DNA of 45,166 bases. Origin: Clostridiales bacterium (GTDB taxonomy: Bacteria > Bacillota > Clostridia > Lachnospirales > Lachnospiraceae). The notes under the pieces were generated by a model. The model searched no databases. It saw only the letters and a list, made by a program, of their open reading frames with translations, and was not told the origin of the DNA. A program made the translations under genes and the position numbers. Positions 8,246 through 16,171 of this stretch are shown here, piece by piece (within the stretch, counting starts at the first letter, position 1; every line of letters starts with the position of its first letter). The stretch spans positions 1 to 45,166 of the forward strand of contig JAJQBI010000032.1 in the NCBI GenBank assembly GCA_021203365.1, read 5' to 3'.

Positions 8246-8274
8246 ATTATACAGCACCTGAGTCTATTTTGCAA
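8246..8274 (-). promoter_or_regulatory. sigma-A promoter of the citrate synthase operon
   Basis: On the minus strand TTGCAA (8269-8274), a 17-base spacer and a perfect TATAAT (8246-8251) predict a start near 8239 and a leader of about 185 bases before citrate synthase. Confidence 0.75.
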
Positions 8275-8312
8275 ATACTTTCTTCATACACGAATTTCCC
8301 ATGCCCGGACCA

Positions 8313-9062
8313 TTACAGGAGGTTTCCGTAAAACAGATCCTTTAAGACGCCAAAAAACTCCCGAAGCATATTGTTGGGCAGATACAGCGGCCGGACCCCT
8401 GCCGGAATTCCATACACCTTTTTCACTCCCATTTTCCGGGCCAGCTGCATGCCGCGAAACAGATGAAAATTATTGGTGACAATTCCCACGGTGTCCCTTT
8501 CCTTATCAAAATAGCGGCTGCTGTTGGCAAGGTTTTCCATGGTGGTGGTGGATTCTTCCTCCATGAAAATACGGGCCTTTTCAATGCCGTTTTTCATCAG
8601 ATATTTACACATGACTCTGGCCTCCGGACAAGGCTCGTTCGGCCCCTGTCCGCCGGACACGATACAGAGAGTCTCCCGGTTTTCCAGCAGATACCCACAG
8701 GCCGCGTCCAGTCTGTATTTCAGCACATTGCTGGGGCCATCCCCATAAACCTGGGCGCCCAGCACGATCAGACAGTCCAGATTTCCCGGACACTCTGCAA
8801 AAAAACCGCTGACAATAAAAATCTCCACGATCACAATGACAAGCAACAGCAACACAAAGACGGCCGAACCCAGCTGACTCCAAAATCCCGGAAGCCCTGC
8901 CAGGATGTGAAAATGCATCCCCGCCGCAGCACCCAGAAAGGCAGATCCAAGAAGCAGCCACAGCCCAAAGGTAGCCGTTCCGGAACGCAGACGGTACACC
9001 AGCCATCCATAAATCAGACAGACCAGACCAGGGATCACCAGAATGATTTCCTTTACTTCCAC
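8313..9062 (-). CDS. YdcF/SanA-type (DUF218) membrane protein
   Basis: A 249-residue protein with three hydrophobic segments in the first 90 residues followed by a DUF218 domain: LIVLGAQVYG, YRLDAACGYL, CIVSGGQGPNEPCPEA, EEESTTTMENLANS and TNNFHLFRG. The family includes SanA and YdcF, linked to cell-envelope homeostasis, with an uncertain enzymatic activity. It starts with GTG: AGGAGG lies at the right distance and no better ATG exists nearby. It begins 27 bases after the helicase gene and is probably read from the same transcript; a functional link to the helicase is not established. Confidence 0.8.
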   Translation of the reverse strand: MEVKEIILVIPGLVCLIYGWLVYRLRSGTATFGLWLLLGSAFLGAAAGMHFHILAGLPGFWSQLGSAVFVLLLLVIVIVEIFIVSGFFAECPGNLDCLIVLGAQVYGDGPSNVLKYRLDAACGYLLENRETLCIVSGGQGPNEPCPEARVMCKYLMKNGIEKARIFMEEESTTTMENLANSSRYFDKERDTVGIVTNNFHLFRGMQLARKMGVKKVYGIPAGVRPLYLPNNMLREFFGVLKDLFYGNLL

Positions 9063-9089
9063 AAGGTCCTCCTTTCAGAACATGGACGG

Positions 9090-10655
9090 TCACAGAGCGG
9101 AATTTTCCGCCACTTTTTTCATGCAGATCCAGTAATTTCGCTCCTCCACCGGGGACGCGACGGAAAGTCGTTTCTCAATCTCCTCCGGTTCCCGCATCCA
9201 GTCTCCCCGGACACGTCCCAGGTCCAGACATCGATAAGCTTCCCGCAGTTCCCGGCGGCCGGCGCACGCCTTCCTCATGTCTTTCAGAACCTGCCTGGCC
9301 GCCGGGTCATACCCGGGATTCATAAAACTCCGAAGCTTCGGACGATAGGCAAGCTCGGCCATGCGGCTTTCCCCGGCAGCCGGAAGGTAACAGGCGTCCT
9401 CCGCGCTTTCCTCAATATGCAGATAATAGAGAGCGGCCCTCTCCTTGCCCTCCTTCTTTCGGATGATCCGCCCCAGGCGCTGGGTTCTCTGCCTTTGGGC
9501 CGATGTCCCGGACAGAATAATCCCTACGGAGGCATCCGGAATATCCACCCCTTCATCCATGGCTCTGCAGGTGATGAGAATCCTGAATTCCCCGGTGCGA
9601 AACCGTTCCAGATTGTTCTGATTCGCCTGCTCCCCCATCCGGGAATGACAGCGCCCGACCCTTCCGGGATACCGCCGGTATAAAGCCCGGTACAGCTCCT
9701 CCGCCTGGGCGATGCGCTCACCGAAAACCAGAATTTTATCCTTCCGGTCAAGCCGCCGGATCAGATCCTCCCCGCAGGACAGGCGGTCTCCCGCCAGACA
9801 TACCAGGCTTTTTCTCCTGTACGTCAGGTTCATATAGGACTTCGCAAGCCGGATGGTCTCAGGCTCGTTTCCGGCGGCAAGCCGGGTGAGCCGTTCAAAC
9901 AGCTCTCTCTGATCCAGGCGGTCCAGATGGGGAACCGCCTTTTTCAGCCGTGTATAGCAATAACGTATTTCCTCTGAAAGTTCCTGGTATTCCTCCCGCT
10001 CCTTCTCCTGAAAGGACAACGCCACATGAAAAATATCAAAGGGACAGACGGTTTCCATGGCAGACGCTTTCGCCATACCATAGGAATAAATGCGCGGCCC
10101 CAGAGCGTCTGTAAGAATACGGCCGGCCTCGCCTGAGGGCAGGGTGGCCGAAAGCCCCAGGGAATAATAGGGAACCTCCTCCGGATGAACCCGGGTCAAA
10201 AACTCGAAGATCAGACGGTTTTCTCCGCTGGCATAATGATGGCACTCATCTGCGATGAGAAAGACCGCCTGACCGTCTTCCAGCTGTGTCAGAATCTGCC
10301 GTGCCAGCTCATAGCGGGCGGAATGAATCACATAAATCATATACCGGCAGTCTGAAGCATCCCTCCGTCCGCCGCCCCGCAGGCCGATTCTCTCCTCCGA
10401 CACCTGAAATTTCCGTTCTTCCTTCGCCGCCAGATGCTCCCGCAGAGCCTTTGCCCACTGCCGCATCAATGCCTGGGTAGGCACCACAATCTTTACAGCC
10501 GCCTTTCGCCCCAGCTTCCGCTCCAGCGCGTCCACGGCATTCAGGGCGAGCCTTGTTTTTCCTGATCCGGTAACGGCCTGTACAGTACCTCTCCCGCCGT
10601 TTTCCAGCCAACGTTCCAGACATTCCTCCTGCCACCGGTAAAGAGAGTTCTCCAT
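9090..10655 (-). CDS. superfamily II DEAD/DEAH-type helicase
   Basis: A 521-residue SF2 helicase of the Rad25/SSL2 (COG1061) type. Visible motifs are the RWQEECLERWL Q-like opening, Walker A AVTGSGKT (27-34), motif Ia VVPTQALMRQW, DECH (136-139), LSATLPSG, and in the second core domain GRCHSRM, LITCRAMDEGVDIPDAS and QRTQRLGRIIRKKEGK. GAGGAG seven bases before the ATG at 10655 fixes the start over longer in-frame starts. Such helicases remodel duplex nucleic acid in repair or phage defence. It is divergent from a three-gene operon with two BrxC/BrxD-like ATPases, the sort of partner these helicases have in BREX-type and related systems, so I treat the four as a candidate unit (inference). Confidence 0.88.
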   Translation of the reverse strand: MENSLYRWQEECLERWLENGGRGTVQAVTGSGKTRLALNAVDALERKLGRKAAVKIVVPTQALMRQWAKALREHLAAKEERKFQVSEERIGLRGGGRRDASDCRYMIYVIHSARYELARQILTQLEDGQAVFLIADECHHYASGENRLIFEFLTRVHPEEVPYYSLGLSATLPSGEAGRILTDALGPRIYSYGMAKASAMETVCPFDIFHVALSFQEKEREEYQELSEEIRYCYTRLKKAVPHLDRLDQRELFERLTRLAAGNEPETIRLAKSYMNLTYRRKSLVCLAGDRLSCGEDLIRRLDRKDKILVFGERIAQAEELYRALYRRYPGRVGRCHSRMGEQANQNNLERFRTGEFRILITCRAMDEGVDIPDASVGIILSGTSAQRQRTQRLGRIIRKKEGKERAALYYLHIEESAEDACYLPAAGESRMAELAYRPKLRSFMNPGYDPAARQVLKDMRKACAGRRELREAYRCLDLGRVRGDWMREPEEIEKRLSVASPVEERNYWICMKKVAENSAL

Positions 10656-10682
10656 ACGCCGTCTCCTCTTCTCCATACATTC

Positions 10683-10694
10683 GTACCATGATAC
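10683..10694. promoter_or_regulatory. partial copy of the nearby palindrome
   Basis: GTACCATGATAC resembles the palindrome at 10754-10770 (GTATCATA half site) and lies between it and the helicase start, as a second weaker operator might. Confidence 0.3.
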
Positions 10695-10753
10695 TCGGAT
10701 TTCCTCACAGAGCGACCTGCGGGTGTCCGCACTTCGTGCTCCCGAAATCCCTT

Positions 10754-10770
10754 GTATCATACTATGATAC
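10754..10770. promoter_or_regulatory. perfect 17-base palindrome, likely operator
   Basis: GTATCATA-C-TATGATAC is perfectly symmetrical around one base and sits between the helicase gene and the divergent ATPase operon. This is the right size and place for a dimeric repressor site controlling one or both transcripts. No regulator gene lies in the cluster itself. Confidence 0.55.
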
Positions 10771-10808
10771 CACAAACCTGCTCCCGGCGGAATATCCAGT
10801 TTTCTTAC

Positions 10809-10833
10809 AATGTTCTCTTTTTATAAGAACATT
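10809..10833. promoter_or_regulatory. inverted repeat abutting the ATPase operon promoter
   Basis: AATGTTCT and AGAACATT form an exact 8-bp inverted repeat around nine bases, ending three bases before the -35 box of the rightward promoter. It suggests an activator or repressor site distinct from the palindrome 40 bases away. Confidence 0.5.
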
Positions 10834-10836
10834 CTG

Positions 10837-10865
10837 TTGAAAAAAAGCTTCTGTTCGTTTATACT
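10837..10865 (+). promoter_or_regulatory. sigma-A promoter of the three-gene ATPase operon
   Basis: TTGAAA (10837-10842), a 17-base spacer and TATACT (10860-10865) give a good consensus promoter with a start near 10872 and a 45-base leader. Confidence 0.75.
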
Positions 10866-10916
10866 TTGAACAGTTATAGATCGCTTCAATCATAATTATG
10901 TAAAGGATGAATACAA

Positions 10917-11690
10917 ATGAACTATGAAGAACTTTATCCCTCTCTTATATCCGATGAAAAATCTGTAAAAGAGAGTCTTGCTTCCCTTCAGAAGCTGTAT
11001 AAGGGCATTGTCCGGGAAACCGAAAGCGGAGATCTTAAAAACCTTTCCCGGGATCTGGAAACCCTGGCAAATGCCGCTTCCTCCTTATCTGCTGTTATTG
11101 AAAATCTCCGCCGGTCCGTGGACGGCTTTGACACCAGGGCCTATTTTGAAAGCGGCGATTTCGCGGCCCAGATGCTGGAAATCTGTGGGGAAAAGGGAAT
11201 CGACGTGAAGGGAGATTTTCCGGTTTACGAGATGTTCCCTTACAGGGTGCGCCTGGATGTGGAAAACCAGGATGTATATCTGGACAAAAAGCGTATTTCC
11301 TGCGCCCGTCCCTCAAGCTTTGTAAGCACTGTAAAAACCGGGCAGGAAAAGCTGAAAAAAGCTTCCTTCAACGCTCAGAATTTTGCCGGGGAGCTGGCGG
11401 AAGCCTACGATCTGGAAATTCTGAAGAATGGCCGGAAGAAGGGAACGGACGTTTATCTCACCGCCCTGTATAAGCTCATGACGCCCATGAGCCGCTCCCG
11501 CAGAGATTATGACCTGCAGAGCTTTTCCTTTGACATCGCCCGTCTTTACGGGGAATTTATCACCGGAATGACCGAGACCAAAAATGGCCGGACTTTTGAT
11601 TTTGGTCCTACCCGCATCGGGAAAAAATCCATTCGCATCCTGGATGCCAACGGAAAGGAACAGTATCTGGCCACCATCCGTTTCCTGTAA
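10917..11690 (+). CDS. unrecognised helical protein, first gene of the ATPase operon
   Basis: I do not recognise this 257-residue protein. Residues 1-70 are heptad-rich and probably form a coiled coil (ESLASLQKLYKGIVRE, LSRDLETLANAASSLSAVIE). The middle is mixed (FPVYEMFPYRVRLDVENQDVYLDKKRI) and the end is a basic, beta-rich segment (FDFGPTRIGKKSIRILD). There is no signal peptide, membrane segment or nuclease motif. AAAGGATG precedes the ATG. It is 28 bases upstream of the first ATPase and surely shares its transcript, so it is probably a scaffold, sensor or DNA-binding partner of the ATPases (inference from position). Confidence 0.75.
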   Translation: MNYEELYPSLISDEKSVKESLASLQKLYKGIVRETESGDLKNLSRDLETLANAASSLSAVIENLRRSVDGFDTRAYFESGDFAAQMLEICGEKGIDVKGDFPVYEMFPYRVRLDVENQDVYLDKKRISCARPSSFVSTVKTGQEKLKKASFNAQNFAGELAEAYDLEILKNGRKKGTDVYLTALYKLMTPMSRSRRDYDLQSFSFDIARLYGEFITGMTETKNGRTFDFGPTRIGKKSIRILDANGKEQYLATIRFL

Positions 11691-11718
11691 TACACAGAAT
11701 ACAGAAAGAAGTGAAAAT

Positions 11719-12891
11719 ATGTCGGATTTTGAAAACACATCCTCTCCTGCGCTGTCCTCCTGCGGAATTGATTTTCTGACGGATTTCTGGCGGAAACAAT
11801 ACCTTCAGGAATACATCCGGGACGGCGGGAGCAAGATAAAATTTGTCACCGGCCGTTCCGGAAGCGGCAAAACTCATTTTCTTCACCTGATGACAGGTCT
11901 TGCCCAGAAGGAGCATTACAAAACCGTCTGGTTTTCCGCCAGAGACATCTGGATGCACGACTTCAAGGAAATCTATACGGCGATTCTGGAGCAGTGCGAT
12001 ATTATGGCCTGCCTGGACGCAGCCAGTGTGTGCGTAATCCGGGAAATGGGCTATGACCCGGCGGAGATCCCGGAGGAGATGAAATTTATGGATTACCTCT
12101 CCCAGAATGGTTCCGGCGATCCGGTAACCCGGCGGGAAATCCGCACACAGCTTCGAAATCTTTTTCTGGAAAATCCTCTCCTGGACAATAATTTCGCGCT
12201 GGCCTGCAGTATGCTTACCGGCAGCCTTCTGGGCTACCCCGTCCTTGAGGAACAGAGCCGGGAGCTGCTCCTGTCCTGGCTGAAGGGTGACCGCACGGTG
12301 AAGCTTTCCCAGCTGCGGACCCTTGGCTTTTATCCCGCAAAAATCACCAGATACAATGCGCGGAACATGCTCCGCTCTCTGGCAGAGGTGATTCATATGG
12401 GAGGTTACTCCGGTCTTTTTGTAGCGGTGGACGATATGGAAATTCTCATCAGCCGCACCAGTCTGGAGACCGTACATTATACCAAGATGAAACGGGAGGA
12501 CACCTACGAAAGCATCCGGCAGCTCATCGACGACATCGACAGCATGCACCATATTTTCTTTGTATACGCCTTTGACCGGGCACTGATTGACAATGAGAAC
12601 GCCGGTCTGAAATCCTACCAGGCGCTCTGGATGCGCATACAGAATGAGATTGTGGGGGAGAGATTCAACCGCTTCTCGGATATGGTGGATCTGGATCGGC
12701 TGGCGGCCCAGGAGTACACACCGGACGTGATTGTCGCCATATCGGAAAGTCTGGCCATGCGCCGACAAAACCAGCCGGCAGCACCTCTGGACAGAGAACG
12801 CGCCAGGGACCTGGCGCAGCGCGCACATGCCGGCAGTCTGGGGATGCCCGGTCTGATTCTAAAGGCCATGGAGGTGGAAGAAAATGTGTGA
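11719..12891 (+). CDS. P-loop ATPase resembling BREX BrxC/BrxD proteins
   Basis: A 390-residue soluble P-loop protein. Walker A is GRSGSGKT (45-52), preceded by a short segment ending in IRDGGSKIKFVT. Walker B is GLFVAVDDMEIL with acidic residues near 238-241, followed by an STAND/AAA-like sequence (ESIRQLIDDIDSMHHIFFVYAFDRALI). The arrangement resembles the BrxC/BrxD (DUF2791) ATPases. The start at 11719 is taken over an in-frame ATG 135 bases upstream inside the previous gene. Its end overlaps the next ATPase gene by eight bases. Being a sequence-divergent neighbour of a second such ATPase, it may form a mixed complex with it (inference). Confidence 0.8.
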   Translation: MSDFENTSSPALSSCGIDFLTDFWRKQYLQEYIRDGGSKIKFVTGRSGSGKTHFLHLMTGLAQKEHYKTVWFSARDIWMHDFKEIYTAILEQCDIMACLDAASVCVIREMGYDPAEIPEEMKFMDYLSQNGSGDPVTRREIRTQLRNLFLENPLLDNNFALACSMLTGSLLGYPVLEEQSRELLLSWLKGDRTVKLSQLRTLGFYPAKITRYNARNMLRSLAEVIHMGGYSGLFVAVDDMEILISRTSLETVHYTKMKREDTYESIRQLIDDIDSMHHIFFVYAFDRALIDNENAGLKSYQALWMRIQNEIVGERFNRFSDMVDLDRLAAQEYTPDVIVAISESLAMRRQNQPAAPLDRERARDLAQRAHAGSLGMPGLILKAMEVEENV

Positions 12892-14098
12892 CACAAAAAA
12901 CACTCTGAACTATAATTTTGAAGCCCGGCATATGATTGAAGCTCTGCGCTCCGGCGTTCCCTCCCGGGCGGTGGGCGCCTGTTTTTCCGAAGCGCGCCCC
13001 CAGATTATGCGGGAGATCTCCGGCCAGCTGGAGCAGATATGCGAAAACCAGAAATCCGGCGGAAAAATTATCAGCGGAAAATACGGGGAAGGCAAAACCC
13101 ATCTTCTGAATACGATTTTTAATCTGGCCGGCGCCGACAATATGGTGGTTTCCTATGTGTCTCTCAGCAAGGAAACCCCCATGGACAAGCTTTATCTGTT
13201 TTATCAGAAGGTCATTCAGAACACCTACCTGCCAAAGAGACAGCAGCCTGGCTTCATGCATGAGATAGAAAAAATTTCCGCCAACAGCCCCGTGGCCAGC
13301 GAAATGCAGGTTTACGCAGCCAGGGAGCTGGAGACGGACAAGCTTTATTACCTGCTGCGCTCTTATCTGAACACGGAGGACTCGGACGAAAAATTCATTC
13401 TCCAGGCGGACCTGGAGGGAGATTTTATCGCAAACACGGCACTGAAAAAAATTTACCGGAGAATTTTCAACCAGCCGGCAAAATTTAAGGTGAACTTTAC
13501 CAAAACCAGACACTGCGCAGACTATTTCAGATTTATGAGCCATCTGTTCCTTCAGCTGGGCTACCACGGCTGGGTTATCCTGGTGGATGAGACGGAGCTG
13601 ATGGGGCGCCTGGGAAAGAAGGCCCGGCTGAACGCCTACCGGAATATGGCCGACTTTCTGCTTCCGGAGCGCTGCCCGGAGGCCACATTTACCTATTTCG
13701 CTCTGAGCGCATCCTACTCAGAGGATGTGATTGAGGGAAAACATGATTATGAAAATCTCGCCGAGGTCTTTCCGGACCAGCCGGAGCCCATCCGCACGGT
13801 CCTGAATCTTTTAAGCGACGCCGACCAGCTCCAGCCCCTGACCCGCCAGGAGATCAATGAGGTTCTGCTCCGGATTCAGGAATTTCACGGACAGGCCTAT
13901 GACTGGACGCCCAGTCTCTCCGCAGATACCCTGGCCCGGTCCACACAGTCCGGGGGCTATCTTCTGCGGACAAAGATCCGGGCTGCCATTGAGTTCCTGG
14001 ATCAGCTTTACCAGTATGGGAAAGCGGGAAAAACTGTTATCAATGAGCTTGGAGAGGAAACCTTTGAGGAGGAGATTCCCTCCCTGGAGGATTTCTGA
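12884..14098 (+). CDS. BrxC/BrxD-like (DUF2791) P-loop ATPase
   Basis: A 404-residue ATPase close to the BREX ATP-binding (DUF2791) family: the N-terminal motif ARHMIEALRSGVPSRAVG, Walker A GKYGEGKT (65-72), SYVSLSKETPMDKLYLFY, and Walker B GWVILVDETELMG (D235/E236) followed by RLNAYRNMADFL. This family powers DNA-linked complexes in BREX and related defence systems. The start overlaps the upstream ATPase stop (ATGTGTGA), so translation is coupled. No PglZ, PglX methylase or BrxL is present in the window, so this is not a complete BREX locus. A terminator follows at 14269. Confidence 0.85.
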   Translation: MCDTKNTLNYNFEARHMIEALRSGVPSRAVGACFSEARPQIMREISGQLEQICENQKSGGKIISGKYGEGKTHLLNTIFNLAGADNMVVSYVSLSKETPMDKLYLFYQKVIQNTYLPKRQQPGFMHEIEKISANSPVASEMQVYAARELETDKLYYLLRSYLNTEDSDEKFILQADLEGDFIANTALKKIYRRIFNQPAKFKVNFTKTRHCADYFRFMSHLFLQLGYHGWVILVDETELMGRLGKKARLNAYRNMADFLLPERCPEATFTYFALSASYSEDVIEGKHDYENLAEVFPDQPEPIRTVLNLLSDADQLQPLTRQEINEVLLRIQEFHGQAYDWTPSLSADTLARSTQSGGYLLRTKIRAAIEFLDQLYQYGKAGKTVINELGEETFEEEIPSLEDF

Positions 14099-14268
14099 GG
14101 ATTTTATTTTTTGTTTAGATTCCTTTCCGGGATTTTTAGAAAACCATCACAGTTTCTTCAGACCACTCTCACATTTCTGACACAATTTGTCCGTATAGTA
14201 TTAAACAAATAAAGCAAACGCTTTTTTATCGGATAGATAATCTTTTTCTTTTCATACTTGCCGGGCCC

Positions 14269-14289
14269 GGAGGGTCCGGCCCTCCTTTT
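14269..14289 (+). terminator. terminator after the ATPase operon
   Basis: GGAGGG (14269-14274), a five-base loop and CCCTCC (14280-14285) are followed by TTTT. It lies 170 bases after the last ATPase gene. The rest of 14099-14693 is AT-rich with no convincing gene; it holds the leader of the symporter gene, with TATGCT at 14648-14653 as a possible -10 box lacking a good -35 box. Confidence 0.65.
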
Positions 14290-14693
14290 GTCTGCAGGTA
14301 AATTCACAGATCCGGCCGTTTCTCTGGCATGTCTCCCCTTCTGTCTGATGCAGGATTCGTTTCCTCCTTCCGTCCAAAAACAGGACTGAAAAGGAACGTC
14401 ATTTTTCAACATAAAAACTGTCACCCCTCCAAAAAAGTCAAAATCTGCGCATAATCAGGTCAGGAAGCTGAAATCGGAAATCTCCGGGATAAATTAAAAT
14501 AAATTCTGCTGTTTACGGGTCTGAAGGAACAAAAAATCACTGTTAAAAATTAGTTTAATTCACATATAAACCTGTTTTTGCAAAAAAAAGAAAAGAATAA
14601 AGTCGAATTGTGCGTAATCCCCCGTCGTTTCACAGAAATGAAAATGGTATGCTTAATGCATAAAAAATTTAAGTGAAAGTGAAGGAGGAAACA

Positions 14694-16079
14694 ATGAACA
14701 CACAAGAAGCAACAACAGAAAAAACCAGTAAATCCTTAGGCTTTTTCTACAGTTTCGGCGAAGTCGGCTCTCAGCTGTCCTGGTATATGATCAATACCTA
14801 CCTGACCGTTTTCTACACCGATATCGTAGGCCTGACCGCATCCGCGATCTCCCTGATCATGCTCATCGCACGTATCTGGGACGCGGTAAATGACCCCATG
14901 ATGGGAATCATCGCGGACCGCACCAGAACCCGCTGGGGCAAATTCAGACCCTATCTGATGTTTGCATCCCCGTTCCTGGCCATCTTTAACCTGCTGACCT
15001 TTACCGTATTCCCGGTACAGGGCGTGGCGAAGGTAATTATCTGTCTGGTATGCTACATCGGCGCCGGTATGGCCTATACTGCCATCTGCGTTACATACGG
15101 CGGTCTGGTAAACCTGATTGCCAGAGATTCTCAGGTTCGTATGAACTACACCTCCTGCCGTGCCATCGGCGCGTCCGTAATCAAGATCATCCTTTCCGCA
15201 GTGGCCATGCCCATGATCCTGTTCTTCGGAAACAGCGATGTGGCAACCGCAAAGGGATACTTCTGGACCACACTGGTATGTTCTGTGATCATGCTGCCCT
15301 GCTTCTGGCTGTGCGCATGGAAATGTAAGGAAACTGTTGTCGTGGAAGTTCCCAGGGAAGCGGCACAGGCAAAAGCAAAACGTTCGGTTCTTGAGTCCCT
15401 GAAGCTGATGACCAAGAACAAAATGCTTCTCATCACCGTATGGTGCGTATTCCTGGGCGCAATGGCCATCACAGCCCGTATGTCCATGCTCACCTATTAT
15501 GTAATTTATGTGGTTGGCTCCTACACCATGATTGCCCCGATCTTCACCACCATGACAGTCACCGAGCTGATCGGATGTACCCTGATGCCCTGGGGCACCA
15601 AAACCTTTGGAAAGAGAAACTGGCTGCTGATTCTGAATATTGTTATGATTATCGGCTTCGTTGTTCTTTTCGCCGCTCCGGTAAACAACAACGTATTCCT
15701 GATCGTAATCAGCGCTGTCATCGGCTTCGCGAACTCTTCCGCCAATGTATGTACCGGTATGCTTTCCGACTGCATCGAGTACGGCGACTGGAAGTACGGC
15801 ATCCGGGAAGAAGGACTTACCTACTCCTACATGAGCTTCGGCGTAAAGCTTGCCACCGCGGTTGCCGGTTCCGTAACCGTAATGCTTCTCGCCCTGTCCG
15901 GCTATGTTCCCAACCAGGAGCAGACCGAAGCTGTAAAAATGGGCATCAACGCCGTTGTAAACCTGATCCCCGCGGCCTGCATTGTGGCCTCCGCGATTCC
16001 GCTGTTCTGGTATAACCTGGACAAGAAAATGATGGATAAAATCCGTGTTGAGCTGGATGCCAGAAACGCAAAAGGCTGA
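14694..16079 (+). CDS. GPH-family sodium/sugar symporter (MelB-like)
   Basis: A 461-residue inner-membrane transporter with about 12 hydrophobic segments. The GPH signature region is clear: residues 60-90 read ARIWDAVNDPMMGIIADRTR...WGKFRPYL, containing the cation-binding Asp. It should import an oligosaccharide or glycoside with Na+ or H+. AAGGAGG places the start at ATG 14694 and not at the in-frame GTG 21 bases earlier. A terminator separates it from the AraC-GH39 gene, which lies just downstream on the same strand and probably regulates it (inference). Codon use (GTA, GTT, GGC, TCC) is strongly biased, which suggests high expression. Confidence 0.9.
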   Translation: MNTQEATTEKTSKSLGFFYSFGEVGSQLSWYMINTYLTVFYTDIVGLTASAISLIMLIARIWDAVNDPMMGIIADRTRTRWGKFRPYLMFASPFLAIFNLLTFTVFPVQGVAKVIICLVCYIGAGMAYTAICVTYGGLVNLIARDSQVRMNYTSCRAIGASVIKIILSAVAMPMILFFGNSDVATAKGYFWTTLVCSVIMLPCFWLCAWKCKETVVVEVPREAAQAKAKRSVLESLKLMTKNKMLLITVWCVFLGAMAITARMSMLTYYVIYVVGSYTMIAPIFTTMTVTELIGCTLMPWGTKTFGKRNWLLILNIVMIIGFVVLFAAPVNNNVFLIVISAVIGFANSSANVCTGMLSDCIEYGDWKYGIREEGLTYSYMSFGVKLATAVAGSVTVMLLALSGYVPNQEQTEAVKMGINAVVNLIPAACIVASAIPLFWYNLDKKMMDKIRVELDARNAKG

Positions 16080-16087
16080 TTTACCCA

Positions 16088-16125
16088 AACCGCCGCGCCC
16101 GCTTGCCCGGGCGCGGTTTTATTTT
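16088..16125 (+). terminator. terminator after the symporter gene
   Basis: AACCGC...GCGCCCG and CGGGCGCGGTT form a long GC-rich stem around CTTGC and are followed by TTTTATTTTT. It lies eight bases after the symporter stop and before the AraC-GH39 gene, so the latter may rely on read-through or its own weak promoter. Confidence 0.85.
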
Positions 16126-16171
16126 TACCTGTGAACTCTCTGTCTGAAAGAACAATGCAAGGAGAAAAAGT

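Noticed and set aside
10826..10841. Possible LexA (SOS) box near GAACATTCTGTTG
   Set aside because: The GAAC-N4-GTTC spacing of Firmicute LexA sites is not met; the sequence is better explained as one arm of the AATGTTCT/AGAACATT inverted repeat.
9090..14098. A complete BREX locus
   Set aside because: No PglZ phosphatase, PglX methylase, BrxA, BrxB or BrxL gene is present; only ATPase-like and helicase components are seen.
14158..14424. An 88-codon minus-strand frame between the ATPase operon and the symporter
   Set aside because: It runs across the GC-rich terminator, lacks a ribosome site and has no recognisable sequence.
14736..16088. A 450-codon minus-strand frame over the symporter gene
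   Set aside because: Its His/Gly/Asp-rich composition is the reverse-complement image of a membrane protein gene.
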